Shown here: piece by piece, positions 43,107 to 51,982 of the stretch
Layout: each line of letters opens with the position of its first letter
How positions within the stretch are numbered: position 1 is the first letter of the stretch
From: Acidobacteriota bacterium
GTDB lineage: Bacteria; Acidobacteriota; Vicinamibacteria; Vicinamibacterales; UBA2999
Direction: 5' to 3'
Length of the DNA stretch: 64,000 bases
Assembly: GCA_030650395.1 (NCBI GenBank)
Contig: JAUSDY010000060.1
Location: 1-64,000, forward strand
Program-made: the position numbers and the translations under genes
The notes under the pieces: generated by a model
Databases searched by the model: none
Seen by the model: only the letters and a program-made list of their open reading frames with translations
Told to the model about the DNA's origin: nothing

Positions 43107-44466
43107 TTATCTCGCAAAGCGTTTGAAGAAACTCTCGCTGTTCCACTGCGGCCGGGTCTGGCGATTGGCGACGGCTTGAACCAGAGCCAGATAGACCTTC
43201 CCGAAATCCTCTGCCGCCTGGCGATCGATTGGTTGAGCAAGGTCGTCGCTCGGCGCGTGGTACCGCTCGGTGCGCCACTTGCGGACGATCTCGTGCTCCG
43301 GAGAGTTCTTGACGAAGCCCACCTTCAACGAGAGCGCCGGCAGGCGCCACGGTGGGACGGTTCGCAAAGTAACGCGATCCGAGCAACCCTTTCTCTTCCG
43401 CGGTCACCGCCGCGAACACGATCGATCGCTTGAGCCCGCCGCGCGCCGCCGCCCCCGCGGCGGTTTCGATCAGCGTGGCAATGCCCGACGCGTTGTCCAT
43501 GGCGCCGTTGTAGATGCGATCCCCGTTGATGGGTTCGCCGACACCGACGTGATCCAAGTGCGCGGATACCACGACGTATTCGGCGCGAAGCTCGGGGTCG
43601 CTGCCGCGCAGGATGCCGATGACGTTGTCGGAGTCGATGGTCTTCGCATCGATGGCCACCGTCACGCGGGCCGTGGCCGGAATGGCGAACCGCGGCAGCG
43701 CCTTGCCGTCGTTCGACAGCGCCAGCAACTCTTTAAACGTGTGGCCCGAGCCGGTGAAGAACCGTTCCGCGTTTGCGGGGTTGATGGTGACCGCCGTCTG
43801 CTGGCCGAGCGTTTCGTCGAGCGCGGGATCGGCGATGGCCAGCGCCGGCATGAAGCGCGACAGCTTCGATCGATCCCACGGGATGTCCTGCCCCTTCGGG
43901 TTCTGGATCGCGAAGACGCCGATGGCGCCCGCCTTCTTCAAGTATTCCCACCGGATCGACTGATAGTGCGCGAGCAACGGGCCGGGAATGTTGGACGGGC
44001 CTCCGGTGAGGAGCAGCACAATCTTGCCCTTCAGATCGAGTCCGGCGAGGTCGTCGTGCTTTGATTCGGGCACTTGCAGGCCGTAGCCCACAAAGACGAT
44101 CGGCGCCTCGACGCTCGGCGCCGGCTCGATGCGCATCGAGAACGTCGCTTCCTCTCCAAGCTCGACGTTTTCGACAACACCGCCCGCCCTCACCAATTGC
44201 AGGCTGGACTTCGCCTCGACGATGCGGCGGGAGCGGAAGCGGATCGGCTGGAAGTAGCCATTGGTTCCGCCGGGCTCGAGCCCGGCCTTCTTGAACTCGG
44301 CGGCGATGTACTCGGCCGCCTTGCGATGTTCCGGACTGCCAGTATCGCGGCCATTCATGGTGTCGTTGGCCAGCATCTCGATATGCGCCCACCATTTGGC
44401 CGCGGGTTGCGACTGAGCGGCCATCGTGGTGCACGTCAAAAAAAGGAGAGCAAATAGTCGTGTCAT
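43107..44466 (-). pseudogene. Exported M28 zinc peptidase with internal deletion and frame change
   Basis: From ATG 44466 the frame shows a signal peptide (MTRLFALLFLTCTTMAAQSQ), a PA-like inserted domain, and the M28 metal motifs SAHLDHVG (His), GAMDNASG (Asp) and VTAEEKGLLGSRYFANRPTV (Glu and Glu). At about 43345-43365 homology jumps to the family C-terminus in another frame: LSLKVGFVKNSPEHE, then ERYHAPSDD (last His ligand) and FFKRFAR, ending at 43107. The piece between, which should hold the fourth metal ligand, is missing (roughly 80-120 residues, judged from memory of the family). The first frame runs on into the kinase gene and does not make sense there. Inactive unless this is an assembly error. 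Confidence 0.82.
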
Positions 44467-44480
44467 GAATGGCCTCTCAA

Positions 44481-44611
44481 ACCGTGCGTACGGTGCGTAC
44501 AGTTCCTAATGTGCGTACGGTGCTTTTGTGCCGTGTGCAAACTGTGCACGGTACGCACTTTGGCACCAGAGCACTGTACGCACCCTTGGAACCGTACGCA
44601 CTGTACGCACC
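44481..44611. repeat. GTACGCAC-type inverted repeat
   Basis: Left units (GTGCGTAC, GGTGCGTAC, ATGTGCGTACGG) are mirrored on the right (GTACGCACTTTGG, CTGTACGCACCC, CCGTACGCACTG). It fills the 145-nt gap between the M28 remnant start and the cyanophycinase stop. Confidence 0.82.
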
Positions 44612-45460
44612 TTATTTAGGCGGCCTTACACCCTGCACCGGCCGCCACTCGTCGCCGCGCCGCGTGGCCTTCCGCTCTTTCATGTCGAAGCGATCGCCCG
44701 CGCCGAGGAAGTAGAAGCGTCCGCTCGCGCCGGCCACTGGCTTGTTGCTGTAGATCACCGCGTAGCTCTGCCCGATCACATCGAAGCGATCGCCCTCGAT
44801 CACAATCGCGGTGTTCTCGTCGAGGCCGATGCCGAGCAGCTCCGGGTACTTGTCGATCACTTCCAGCATGTCGAACTGCCGGTTGCGCCGGAGCAGATGC
44901 TGATCGACGGCGGCGTTCTTGAGAAAGCCGAGGCCGACGGTGTGGTCGCCGATCATCTTCTCGTTGCTCTTGGTGTCGCCGCGCACCATGAACGACGTCA
45001 GGATCGACGCGCCGGCGGACGACCCGCCGATCACGCCGCCACGGGCCAGGAGCGCGTTGAGCTCCTTGTGCGTGAGCGTGTTCAGGTACGAATCGGCGAG
45101 CCGCCACTGCCGCCCGCCCGCAAAGAACACGCCGCGCGCGGCGCGAATCGGTTTGACGAACGCCTCGGTGTCGGCCACCTTCCTGTCGCGCGTGTGCATC
45201 ACCGTGAGGTTGGTGGCGCCGTTCTCACGCCACAGCCTGAGACCCGAATAGTATTGATCGTAGTCATCGTCTTCGCCGGCGGTCGGGACGATCACAATCG
45301 GCGCCGTCGGCCCGCCGGCCAGATCGATGAATCGCTTCACGATGGCGGGGTCCGACATGTTGCCGCCGACGATCACCAGCGTGCCCTTCTCGGGACCGTG
45401 CTCGGCCGCCGACAACGAGACCGTGATGACACACAGAAATGCAACCGCGATGCGACGCAT
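44612..45460 (-). CDS. cphB: Exported cyanophycinase-like peptidase (S51)
   Basis: 282 residues with a signal peptide (MRRIAVAFLCVITVSLSAAE) and an AAGGAG site just upstream of ATG 45460. S51 features: GTLVIVGGNMSD at the N-terminus, GVFFAGGRQWRL, and the nucleophile motif GGVIGGSSAGAS, followed by GLGFLKNAAVDQHLLRRNRQ and LGIGLDENTAIVI. This fits cyanophycinase, which cuts cyanophycin into beta-Asp-Arg dipeptides; exported forms are known in heterotrophs that feed on released cyanophycin. The amidohydrolase gene ends 2 nt upstream on the same strand, so the two likely form an operon in which the second enzyme could split the product; that pairing is inference. Confidence 0.88.
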   Translation of the reverse strand: MRRIAVAFLCVITVSLSAAEHGPEKGTLVIVGGNMSDPAIVKRFIDLAGGPTAPIVIVPTAGEDDDYDQYYSGLRLWRENGATNLTVMHTRDRKVADTEAFVKPIRAARGVFFAGGRQWRLADSYLNTLTHKELNALLARGGVIGGSSAGASILTSFMVRGDTKSNEKMIGDHTVGLGFLKNAAVDQHLLRRNRQFDMLEVIDKYPELLGIGLDENTAIVIEGDRFDVIGQSYAVIYSNKPVAGASGRFYFLGAGDRFDMKERKATRRGDEWRPVQGVRPPK

Positions 45461-45462
45461 GG

Positions 45463-46740
45463 CTACTCCTTGTAGATCTTTCCGCTCTTCATCACCAGCG
45501 TGACGTTGCGAAGGGCACGAATGTTAGCGGACGGGTCGCCCTCGACCGCGATCAGGTCGGCGAGCAAGCCCTGCTTGACCCGGCCGATGCGCTCGGCCTG
45601 TCGGAAATAACTCGCGTTGCCGGAGGTCGCCGCGACCAGGGCCGCCGCTGCCGGCATGCCCCACTCGACCATCAACTCGAGCTCGCGCACGTTGTCGCCG
45701 TGGGCGTAGACGCCGACATCGCCGCCGAAGCACATCTTCACGCCCGCGGCGAGCGCGGCCTTGTAGGTGTCGCGCTTGCGCGCGATGCGCGCCGGCTCCG
45801 GATCGACACCCTTCTTCCAGCCGGCGTACTGTGAGGTCGCATCGCCGGCGGCAATGGTCGGGCAATACGCGACGTTCTTTTCCACCATCAGCTTCCAGAT
45901 CTCCGGCGTGCCCTCATCGCCGTGCTCGATCGTCTCGACCCCACCGATAATGGCGCGCCGCATGCCCTCGGGAGACGAGGCGTGCGCCACGACCGGACGG
46001 CCGCTGCTATTGGCCGCCTGCACGATGCGCTGGATCTCTTCGAGCGTGAATCCCGGCCGGGTCTCGCCGTTCGGGCCCCAGCGATAGTCCGCGTAGATCT
46101 TGATGAAGTCCACGCCGTGCGCGATCTGCCCGCGGGCGACGCGCACCACACCGTCGAGACCGTCAGCCTCTTCAGCCCCTTGCGGCACGGTGACTTCGGG
46201 CGCGAAGCCCTTCGGCGCGTAGCTGCCGGTCACCACCATCGCGGGACCGGCGACCAGCATGCGCGGGCCGGGGACGATGCCTTCGTTGATCGCCTGGCGC
46301 AACCCGACGTCCGCATAGGCCGCGCCTTCGGTACCGAGGTCGCGCACGGTCGTGACGCCGGCCAGGAGCGTAGCGCGCGCGTGGTTCACCGCGCGCGCCA
46401 CGCGCAGCGCGAGCGGTTCGCGCAGCACCTGATCGTTCCAGCTGGTCTCGTTGTAGGGGTGCAGCAACAGGTGCGAGTGGCCTTCGATCAGGCCGGGCAT
46501 CAGCGTGGTCCCGGGCAGCGCGATGGTGCGCGCGCCAGCCGGCGCCGGAGTCGACGCCGACGGACCGGCCGCCTCGATCCGATCGCCGCGAACAATCACA
46601 GTCCACCCGGCATGCATGGTGGCCCCATCGAACACGCGATCCGGTTGCAAAGCGATAGCTGAGGGGCCCTGCCCGTTGAGGGCCGTCCCAAACCAGCACG
46701 TGGCCGCAATCGCGAGAGTGAACTTTGAAATCTGTGTCAT
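45463..46740 (-). CDS. Exported amidohydrolase, operon partner of cyanophycinase
   Basis: 425 residues from ATG 46740 (MTQISKFTLAIAATCWFGTA, signal peptide), with GAAGGG as ribosome site. Metal-site features: LMPGLIEGHSHLLLHP (HxH), VDFIKIYADYRW (Lys), VVAHASSPEGMRRA (His), TIEHGDEG (His) and CFGGDVGVYAHGDN (Asp). The end (GLLADLIAVEGDPSANIRAL) is typical. Among the amidohydrolases of this window it has its own close operon partner, cyanophycinase (2-nt gap), so an isoaspartyl- or Xaa-Arg-dipeptidase role is worth considering. The substrate is not proven. Confidence 0.9.
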   Translation of the reverse strand: MTQISKFTLAIAATCWFGTALNGQGPSAIALQPDRVFDGATMHAGWTVIVRGDRIEAAGPSASTPAPAGARTIALPGTTLMPGLIEGHSHLLLHPYNETSWNDQVLREPLALRVARAVNHARATLLAGVTTVRDLGTEGAAYADVGLRQAINEGIVPGPRMLVAGPAMVVTGSYAPKGFAPEVTVPQGAEEADGLDGVVRVARGQIAHGVDFIKIYADYRWGPNGETRPGFTLEEIQRIVQAANSSGRPVVAHASSPEGMRRAIIGGVETIEHGDEGTPEIWKLMVEKNVAYCPTIAAGDATSQYAGWKKGVDPEPARIARKRDTYKAALAAGVKMCFGGDVGVYAHGDNVRELELMVEWGMPAAAALVAATSGNASYFRQAERIGRVKQGLLADLIAVEGDPSANIRALRNVTLVMKSGKIYKE

Positions 46741-46872
46741 CCCTTCGACTTGCAACGCGATTCGTCCCGAACCGCGTCGCTCGCTCAGGGCAGGCTGCGC
46801 GTGTCTTTTCTCTGTGTCTAATCTGTGTCTAATCTGCGGCATCTGTGGCCGAAGTATACTGCCGCGCCCGAC

Positions 46873-48135
46873 ATGGAAGCAGCCGACCTCTCCCCGGTTC
46901 CCGAATCCGCGCGCACGCAGTCGGCCTTCGATCTCTTCCTGATCTTCGCCGCCGCCAACGTGGTGGCGACGACGATGCAGACCGGTGCGGTGCTGGGCAG
47001 GAGCTACAGCGGCACGAATGCGCTGTTCGTGGTCGTCGGGGGCGCCGTGTTCGGAGCACTGCTCGTCGCGCTGCTTGCGCCCGTGGGCTCGCGGTCGGGC
47101 GTGCCGTCGATGATCGCCGCGCGCGCGCCGCTCGGGCTGTATGGCGCCCGCGTGGTGGCAGCGCTGCTTTACCTCACCAACTTCGCGTGGATTGCCGTGA
47201 ACAACACGATTGCCGCGTCGGTGTGCGCGCAGGTGCTCGGTGGCGGCGGCGAATGGTCCGCGCGCTACTGGGCGGCCGCACTCGGCATTGCGGCCACGGC
47301 GATTGTCGCCAAAGGGCCGCGCGCTGTCGGCCTGGCCGATCGCATCGCCGTGCCGATGATGGCGGTTGCCGGCGGCGTGCTCACCTGGTCCGCGTTCTCG
47401 CTGCCCGCGCCGTCGCTGCCATTGGCGTCGTCCGAATCAGACCCCGCCATGCTGTGGGGCCTCGACGTGGTGATCGGCTACCAGGTGTCGTGGCTGCTGA
47501 TGTTCGCCGACTATTCCCGTTATACGAAGTCGGGCGGCAAGGCGGCCACCGCGGTGTTTTCGGGACTCGCGCTCCCCGCGCTCTGGTTGATGCCGCTCGG
47601 TTGGACGCTGGCGCGCATTGCGGGAAGCGACGACCCGGGAACCATGTTGACGGCTGCGGGCGTGGGCTGGTGGACGGCGGTGCTCGTGGCGCTGGCCACG
47701 GTCACCACCAACTTCGTCAACATCTACCTGTCGTCGCTGGCGTGGCGCACCCTCGTGCCGCAATCGACCAGCGCGGCGTCGGTCTGGACGATCGGTTTGA
47801 TCGGGACCGCGCTCGGCCTGGTGTCGTCCGTGTGGCTCGATCGATTTGCCGAGCTGATGGTGCTGCTGGGCTCGGTGCTCGTCCCGGTCGGCGGCGTCTT
47901 CCTGGCCCACTTCGTGCTGTTGCGAAGACGCGTGGATGTCGAGGCCGTCTACGCCACCGATCGGCTGGCCCGGTTCAACGTCAGCGGCATCGCCGCGTGG
48001 GCGGCCGGCTTCATCGTCTACAAGCTGGCCGCGCCGATCGGCGCGACGCTACCTGCCCTCGCCACCTCAACGATCGTGTACGCCCTCGCTTCACGGGGTC
48101 ACCGAGATGCGGTTGTTACACAGAATTCACACTGA
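46873..48135 (+). CDS. NCS1-family (cytosine/purine-type) permease
   Basis: 420 residues from ATG 46873; TATACT (46855-46860) lies 12 nt upstream. About 12 hydrophobic spans are visible, beginning FDLFLIFAAANVVATTMQTG and including VVIGYQVSWLLMFADYSRYT, the usual NCS1 block with the sodium/substrate-site residues. It resembles CodB-like transporters, which import nucleobases or hydantoins by cation symport. The cargo here is unknown; no deaminase or hydantoinase stands next to it, though amidohydrolases are nearby. Divergent from the amidohydrolase at 46740. The 132-nt gap contains direct repeats of CTGTGTCTAAT (about 46811-46835). Confidence 0.88.
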   Translation: MEAADLSPVPESARTQSAFDLFLIFAAANVVATTMQTGAVLGRSYSGTNALFVVVGGAVFGALLVALLAPVGSRSGVPSMIAARAPLGLYGARVVAALLYLTNFAWIAVNNTIAASVCAQVLGGGGEWSARYWAAALGIAATAIVAKGPRAVGLADRIAVPMMAVAGGVLTWSAFSLPAPSLPLASSESDPAMLWGLDVVIGYQVSWLLMFADYSRYTKSGGKAATAVFSGLALPALWLMPLGWTLARIAGSDDPGTMLTAAGVGWWTAVLVALATVTTNFVNIYLSSLAWRTLVPQSTSAASVWTIGLIGTALGLVSSVWLDRFAELMVLLGSVLVPVGGVFLAHFVLLRRRVDVEAVYATDRLARFNVSGIAAWAAGFIVYKLAAPIGATLPALATSTIVYALASRGHRDAVVTQNSH

Positions 48136-48162
48136 CGAAACATGTGTAAAACCTTGGTCTCG

Positions 48163-48168
48163 TACGCT
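48163..48168 (+). promoter_or_regulatory. -10 box of a leaderless transcript
   Basis: TACGCT ends 6 nt before ATG 48175. Confidence 0.35.
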
Positions 48169-48174
48169 CGAGCC

Positions 48175-49320
48175 ATGGAATCACGGATCGTCGTCGTGGC
48201 GGCACTCGTCGCGCTGGCCTGGCTGCCGCCCACGGCATGGGCACAAGGCAGCGATCAGAAGCCGGCCCCCAAACCGCCGTCGACCTACGACAAGATCTGG
48301 ACGAACCTGACCGACTGGTACGACGACAGATCCAACCCCGTCGTGCAGCGGGTGTTGTTCACCGGCCGCGTTCAGCATGATTTCGCGATGGTCGGCGCCG
48401 ACCAGGGTGATCACGATGAATCGAATGTGCGCCGCGTCCGGTTCGGACCGCGGATCACGATGTTTCACGACTACCTGGTGCACGCCGAGATCGAAGTGAA
48501 TCCGCAGGAGCGCGATCCGTTCTACGTGCGCTTTACCGACGCCTACGTGGCCTGGCAGAAGCACCCCAAAGCCGTGATCACGGTCGGCAAGCAGAGTCTG
48601 CCCTTTACGCAAGAAGGCGCGACCTCATCCAAAGAGCTGATCACCGTTGACCGCAGCAACCTGGTGAACAACATCTGGTTTACGCAGGAATACATGCCCG
48701 GCGTGAGCGTGTCGGGCCGCGCCGCGCCGTGGAACTATCGCGCGGGCGTGTATTCGTCTGGGGCCGCCAACCGTGAGTTCGGCCGCTTCAACGGCGGCGT
48801 GTTCACGCTTGGCTTGCTTGGCTACGACTTCGCGAAGAAGCTTGCCGTCAAGGAAGCGCTGCTCACGGGCAACTACATTTATCAACACCCGGACGCGAAC
48901 AACACATTTACCAAGCGCTTTGAGCACATCATGTCGGTCCATTTCAAGCTCGAGGAAGGGCGATTTGGTGTTCGCACGGATGTATCGAAGACGGTGGGAT
49001 ATCTCGGGCAACGGAACTTGCTCGGCGTGATGGCGATGCCGTATTTCAACGTGACCGACAAGCTCCAGCTGGTCACGCGCTACACCTTCCTCGAGAGCGA
49101 TGGCCTCAACGGCCTGTCGCTGGCGACTTATGAAAACCGGGTCGCGCGCGGATCCGGTGACCAGTACCACGAGGGTTACCTTGGCGTGAATTACTTCTTC
49201 TACGGACACAAGCTGAAGCTGCAGAGCGGTGTTCAGTTCGCAGAAATGCGCGATCGTGCAAACGACGGCGGCGCCTACTCGGGCACGTCGTGGACGACCG
49301 GGCTCCGTGTCAGCTGGTAA
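48175..49320 (+). CDS. Outer-membrane porin of the OprP/OprO type
   Basis: 381 residues with a signal peptide (MESRIVVVAALVALAWLPPTAWA). The body consists of amphipathic strands typical of phosphate-selective porins: VRRVRFGPRITMFHDYLVHAEIEVN, FYVRFTDAYVAWQ, AVITVGKQSLPFTQEGATSS, WNYRAGVYSS, NLLGVMAMPYFNVTDKLQLVTRYTFLES, and a last strand SGTSWTTGLRVSW ending in an aromatic residue, as outer-membrane insertion requires. It proves a didermic envelope. Anion selectivity is family knowledge and not shown here. It follows the NCS1 permease by 39 nt, so the two may serve uptake of a common solute. Confidence 0.9.
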   Translation: MESRIVVVAALVALAWLPPTAWAQGSDQKPAPKPPSTYDKIWTNLTDWYDDRSNPVVQRVLFTGRVQHDFAMVGADQGDHDESNVRRVRFGPRITMFHDYLVHAEIEVNPQERDPFYVRFTDAYVAWQKHPKAVITVGKQSLPFTQEGATSSKELITVDRSNLVNNIWFTQEYMPGVSVSGRAAPWNYRAGVYSSGAANREFGRFNGGVFTLGLLGYDFAKKLAVKEALLTGNYIYQHPDANNTFTKRFEHIMSVHFKLEEGRFGVRTDVSKTVGYLGQRNLLGVMAMPYFNVTDKLQLVTRYTFLESDGLNGLSLATYENRVARGSGDQYHEGYLGVNYFFYGHKLKLQSGVQFAEMRDRANDGGAYSGTSWTTGLRVSW

Positions 49321-49322
49321 CT

Positions 49323-49359
49323 CAAGGCAAAGGCAGAAGGCAGAAGGCTCAAGGCAAAA
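49323..49359. repeat. GCAGAAG heptamer array
   Basis: AAGGCAA, AGGCAGA, AGGCAGA, AGGCTCA, AGGCAAA units between the porin stop and ubiX. Confidence 0.75.
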
Positions 49360-49389
49360 ACCGGTGGTACAGTTTAGGGGACGGCATCG

Positions 49390-50001
49390 ATGCCACACCT
49401 CGACCAGCCACCACGCCGCCTGATCGTCGGCATCACGGGAGCCAGCGGGACCATTTACGGGGTCCGGCTGCTCGAGATGCTGCAGGGCACGGACATCGAG
49501 ACCCACCTGGTGATGAGCCGGTGGGGTGTGCGGACGCTTGTGCATGAAACGTCGTACACGCCCGATCAGGTCAACAAACTGGCATCGGTGGTGCACCCGC
49601 TCACCGACCAGGGCGCGTCGATCGCCAGCGGATCGTTCCTGACCATGGGCATGGTGGTGGCGCCCTGCAGCGCGCGCACGCTGGCGGCGATTGCGCTGGG
49701 CTTCGGCGACAACCTCATTCACCGCGCCGCGGATGTGGTGCTGAAGGAGCGCCGCAAGCTGGTGCTCGCCGTGCGCGAGGTGCCGCTCAGCGACATTCAC
49801 CTCGAGAACATGCTGAAGCTGTCGCGCATGGGCGTGGTGATCTGCCCGCCGATCCCCGCCTTCTACACCCACCCGCGCTCGATCGACGAGATGGTCAACC
49901 ATTCCGTCGCGCGCATCCTCGATCAACTGGGGATCCATTTCGATCTCGGCCGATGGGCCGGCGCGATGTCGGCTTCGTCACCGGTGGGGACAAACCTTTA
50001 G
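49390..50001 (+). CDS. ubiX: UbiX-type flavin prenyltransferase
   Basis: 203 residues. Signatures: RRLIVGITGASGTIYGVRLLEML (FMN loop), SGSFLTMGMVVAPCSARTLAAIALGFGDNLIHRAADVVLKERRKLVLAVREVPLS, and LKLSRMGVVICPPIPAFYTHPRSIDEMVNHSVARILD. These are the conserved blocks of UbiX/Pad1, which joins dimethylallyl phosphate to FMN to make the prenyl-FMN cofactor for UbiD-type decarboxylases. No ubiD lies in this window. The last codons (GTNL and TAG) come from the first palindrome of the CTTTAG pair, so the repeat supplies the stop. Confidence 0.95.
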   Translation: MPHLDQPPRRLIVGITGASGTIYGVRLLEMLQGTDIETHLVMSRWGVRTLVHETSYTPDQVNKLASVVHPLTDQGASIASGSFLTMGMVVAPCSARTLAAIALGFGDNLIHRAADVVLKERRKLVLAVREVPLSDIHLENMLKLSRMGVVICPPIPAFYTHPRSIDEMVNHSVARILDQLGIHFDLGRWAGAMSASSPVGTNL

Positions 50002-50034
50002 GTTTCGTGTGGGGACCAACCTTTAGGTTTGTCC
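49992..50034. terminator. Two tandem CTTTAG palindromes
   Basis: AAACCT-TT-AGGTTT (49992-50005), then GGACCAACCT-TT-AGGTTTGTCC (50013-50034). The first overlaps the ubiX stop codon (TAG). Terminator-like hairpins of the same family as 23999-24020 and 57801-57818. Confidence 0.6.
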
Positions 50035-50050
50035 GGAAAGTACCACAGCC

Positions 50051-50647
50051 ATGAATGCCGACGCCGTCTTCCGGCCTTACGTGATCGCGATTTTCGTGGT
50101 CATGATAATGATCACGCTGCCGTTCCGGATCAAGTCGCAGTCGACAGGCGAGAAGCTCGATCGCATGCAGGAGGGCCTGTTCATCCTGGTGGCCCTGCGG
50201 CTCGCCGGCGCCGCGCTGTGGATCGGCGCGATTGCCTTCATGATCAATCCGGCGTCGATGGCGTGGGCGTCGATGCCTCTTCCCGATCGGATCCGCTGGG
50301 TCGGCGTGGCGCTGGGCGTCGTGACGCCGTTGCTGCTGGCGTGGACGCTCAACACGCTCGGCCCGAACCTCACCGACACGGTCGTCACTCGCCAGGCGCA
50401 CACGCTGGTCACCCGCGGCCCCTATCGCTGGGTCCGGCACCCGTTCTACGACTGCATGGCGCTGTTCGTGTTGTCGCTCGGCCTGGTCGCCGCCAACTGG
50501 TTCGTGCTTGCCGCCGGCGTGGTGGTCTTCACGCTGCTCGCGGTCCGGACGCGAATCGAGGAAGAGAAACTGCTGGCGCGGTTCGGCGATCCGTATCGCG
50601 CCTACCTCAAGCGCACCGGACGATTCCTGCCGAGAGTTGGACGCTAA
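50051..50647 (+). CDS. Membrane methyltransferase-like protein (isoprenylcysteine O-methyltransferase family)
   Basis: 198 residues with five to six hydrophobic spans. The C-terminal pattern is that of ICMT/PEMT-like integral membrane methyltransferases: LVTRGPYRWVRHPFYDCMALFVLSLGL, then TRIEEEKLLARFGDPYRAYLKRTGRFLP, where RHPxY and EE bind S-adenosylmethionine in the family. Substrate unknown; such proteins are often mis-named as steroid or phospholipid methyltransferases. It overlaps the end of the MFS gene by 4 nt (convergent). Confidence 0.85.
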   Translation: MNADAVFRPYVIAIFVVMIMITLPFRIKSQSTGEKLDRMQEGLFILVALRLAGAALWIGAIAFMINPASMAWASMPLPDRIRWVGVALGVVTPLLLAWTLNTLGPNLTDTVVTRQAHTLVTRGPYRWVRHPFYDCMALFVLSLGLVAANWFVLAAGVVVFTLLAVRTRIEEEKLLARFGDPYRAYLKRTGRFLPRVGR

Positions 50648-51957
50648 CTTCTGCCTTCTGCCTTCTGCCTTGTGCCTTCCAATGCGGCGTCGGCTTTCGC
50701 GTAGCGGCGCCTCATCGGCCTGAGGATGAGGATCGCGGCCAGCGCCGAGCTCATGTCCAGGGCCGCCATCGTGTAGAGCACGCTGGTCCACGACCCGGTC
50801 GCCTCCATGAGCAGGTTCCCGAACGGCACCAGCAACGCGGCGACTCCCTTGGCACAGTAGAGCAACCCGTAGATCTTGCCGATGTGCTTGGTGCCGAAGG
50901 TGTCGCCGGCGGTGGCGCTGAAGAGACTGTAGACTTCGCCCCAGGCGAAGAACACGAGGCCCGAGAGCACGATGAAGGCATACGGGTTGGAGCCGTACCA
51001 GCCGAGCGCCAGAATGCCCACGGCCTCGAGCGAAAACGCAATGAACATCACCAGCTCGCGGCCGATGTGGTCCGAGAGCCACCCGAACATCGGCCGGGAG
51101 AGGCCGTTGACCATGGTGTTCATCATCAGCGCGAACGGCAGCGCCGCCATGGTGAAGAAGTAGAAGTCGATCCGGATGTCCCGGACACCGAGGTCCTGCG
51201 CGATCACACTGAGCTGGGCCACGGCCATCAGGCCGCCGGTGACCGTGCCGGTGAACATCGCCAGCATCACCCAGAACACTGGTGTCTGCAGCGCCTCGCC
51301 GAGGGTGTAGTCGCGGCGGGACTGCGCGAGGTTCGCCGAATACGTGATGACGCCCGGCCGCGGCGCGCGCAGGAACCAGGCGAAAAAGAAAATCACGGCG
51401 CCCTGAATCAGACCAAAGGTAAAGAAGGCGGCCTGGTATCCAGAGGTCGCGATCATGTTCGCGATCGGGATGATCGTGAGGATGGTGCCGGAACCGTAAC
51501 CGGCCGCGGTCAACCCGACCGCGAGGCCACGCTTGTCCGGGAACCACTTCAACGCGTTGTTGATGCAGGTCGCATAGACCGCGCCCACGCCGAGGCCGCC
51601 GATCACCGACCCGAAGTAGAAGCCGGGCAGGGATGTGGCGTACGAGTTGATGACCCAGGCCAATCCCGTCAGCACACCGCCGAGGAGGACCAGGAGGCGG
51701 GGTCCGTGGCGGTCGATGAAGTGGCCGACGAACGGTGTGCTCCACGTCTGCACGACCACAAAGATACTGAAGGCCGTCTGAATGGCGGCGCGCTCCCATC
51801 CGTGCGCTTTCTGAATCTCGGGAACGAACTGCGTCCAGGAGTACTGGATGTTCGAGGCGGCCACCATGCAGGCGACCCCGAACACGAGTTGCCTCCAGCG
51901 GGAGGCCTCGGCTTGGTCGGATCCGGCAGACGTGCTCGCGTTGGACGACATGCGCAA
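50644..51957 (-). CDS. oxlT: MFS transporter of the oxalate/formate antiporter (OFA) family
   Basis: 437 residues with 12 spans. OFA-type features: SNIQYSWTQFVPEIQKAHGWERAAIQTAFSIF at the first two spans, GHFIDRHGPR (MFS loop motif), KWFPDKRGLAVGLTAAGYGSG and FGWLSDHIGRE in the second half. OxlT of Oxalobacter exchanges oxalate for formate; the neighbouring divergent formyl-CoA cluster makes this exchange likely, but the cargo is inferred. The last residues (EGTRQKAEGRS) are coded by the GCAGAAG heptamer array at 50648-50680. Only about 25 nt separate its start from that of the lyase gene. Confidence 0.85.
   Translation of the reverse strand: MRMSSNASTSAGSDQAEASRWRQLVFGVACMVAASNIQYSWTQFVPEIQKAHGWERAAIQTAFSIFVVVQTWSTPFVGHFIDRHGPRLLVLLGGVLTGLAWVINSYATSLPGFYFGSVIGGLGVGAVYATCINNALKWFPDKRGLAVGLTAAGYGSGTILTIIPIANMIATSGYQAAFFTFGLIQGAVIFFFAWFLRAPRPGVITYSANLAQSRRDYTLGEALQTPVFWVMLAMFTGTVTGGLMAVAQLSVIAQDLGVRDIRIDFYFFTMAALPFALMMNTMVNGLSRPMFGWLSDHIGRELVMFIAFSLEAVGILALGWYGSNPYAFIVLSGLVFFAWGEVYSLFSATAGDTFGTKHIGKIYGLLYCAKGVAALLVPFGNLLMEATGSWTSVLYTMAALDMSSALAAILILRPMRRRYAKADAALEGTRQKAEGRS
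50648..50680. repeat. GCAGAAG heptamer array at the end of oxlT
   Basis: CTTCTGC, CTTCTGC, CTTCTGC, CTTGTGC, CTTCC units; they encode the last residues and lie just before the stop of oxlT on the minus strand. Confidence 0.8.
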
Positions 51958-51969
51958 CGTATCCTACGG

Positions 51970-51975
51970 TACAAT
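51970..51975 (+). promoter_or_regulatory. -10 box of the C1 cluster, leaderless
   Basis: TACAAT ends exactly 7 nt before ATG 51983; no Shine-Dalgarno sequence is present in the 25-nt divergent gap. Confidence 0.5.
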
Positions 51976-51982
51976 TCGGCAA

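Noticed and set aside
47437-47910. Minus-strand frame within the NCS1 permease
   Set aside because: Composition (Arg/His/Gln-rich) is typical of antisense frames; the plus strand has a regular 12-span pattern.
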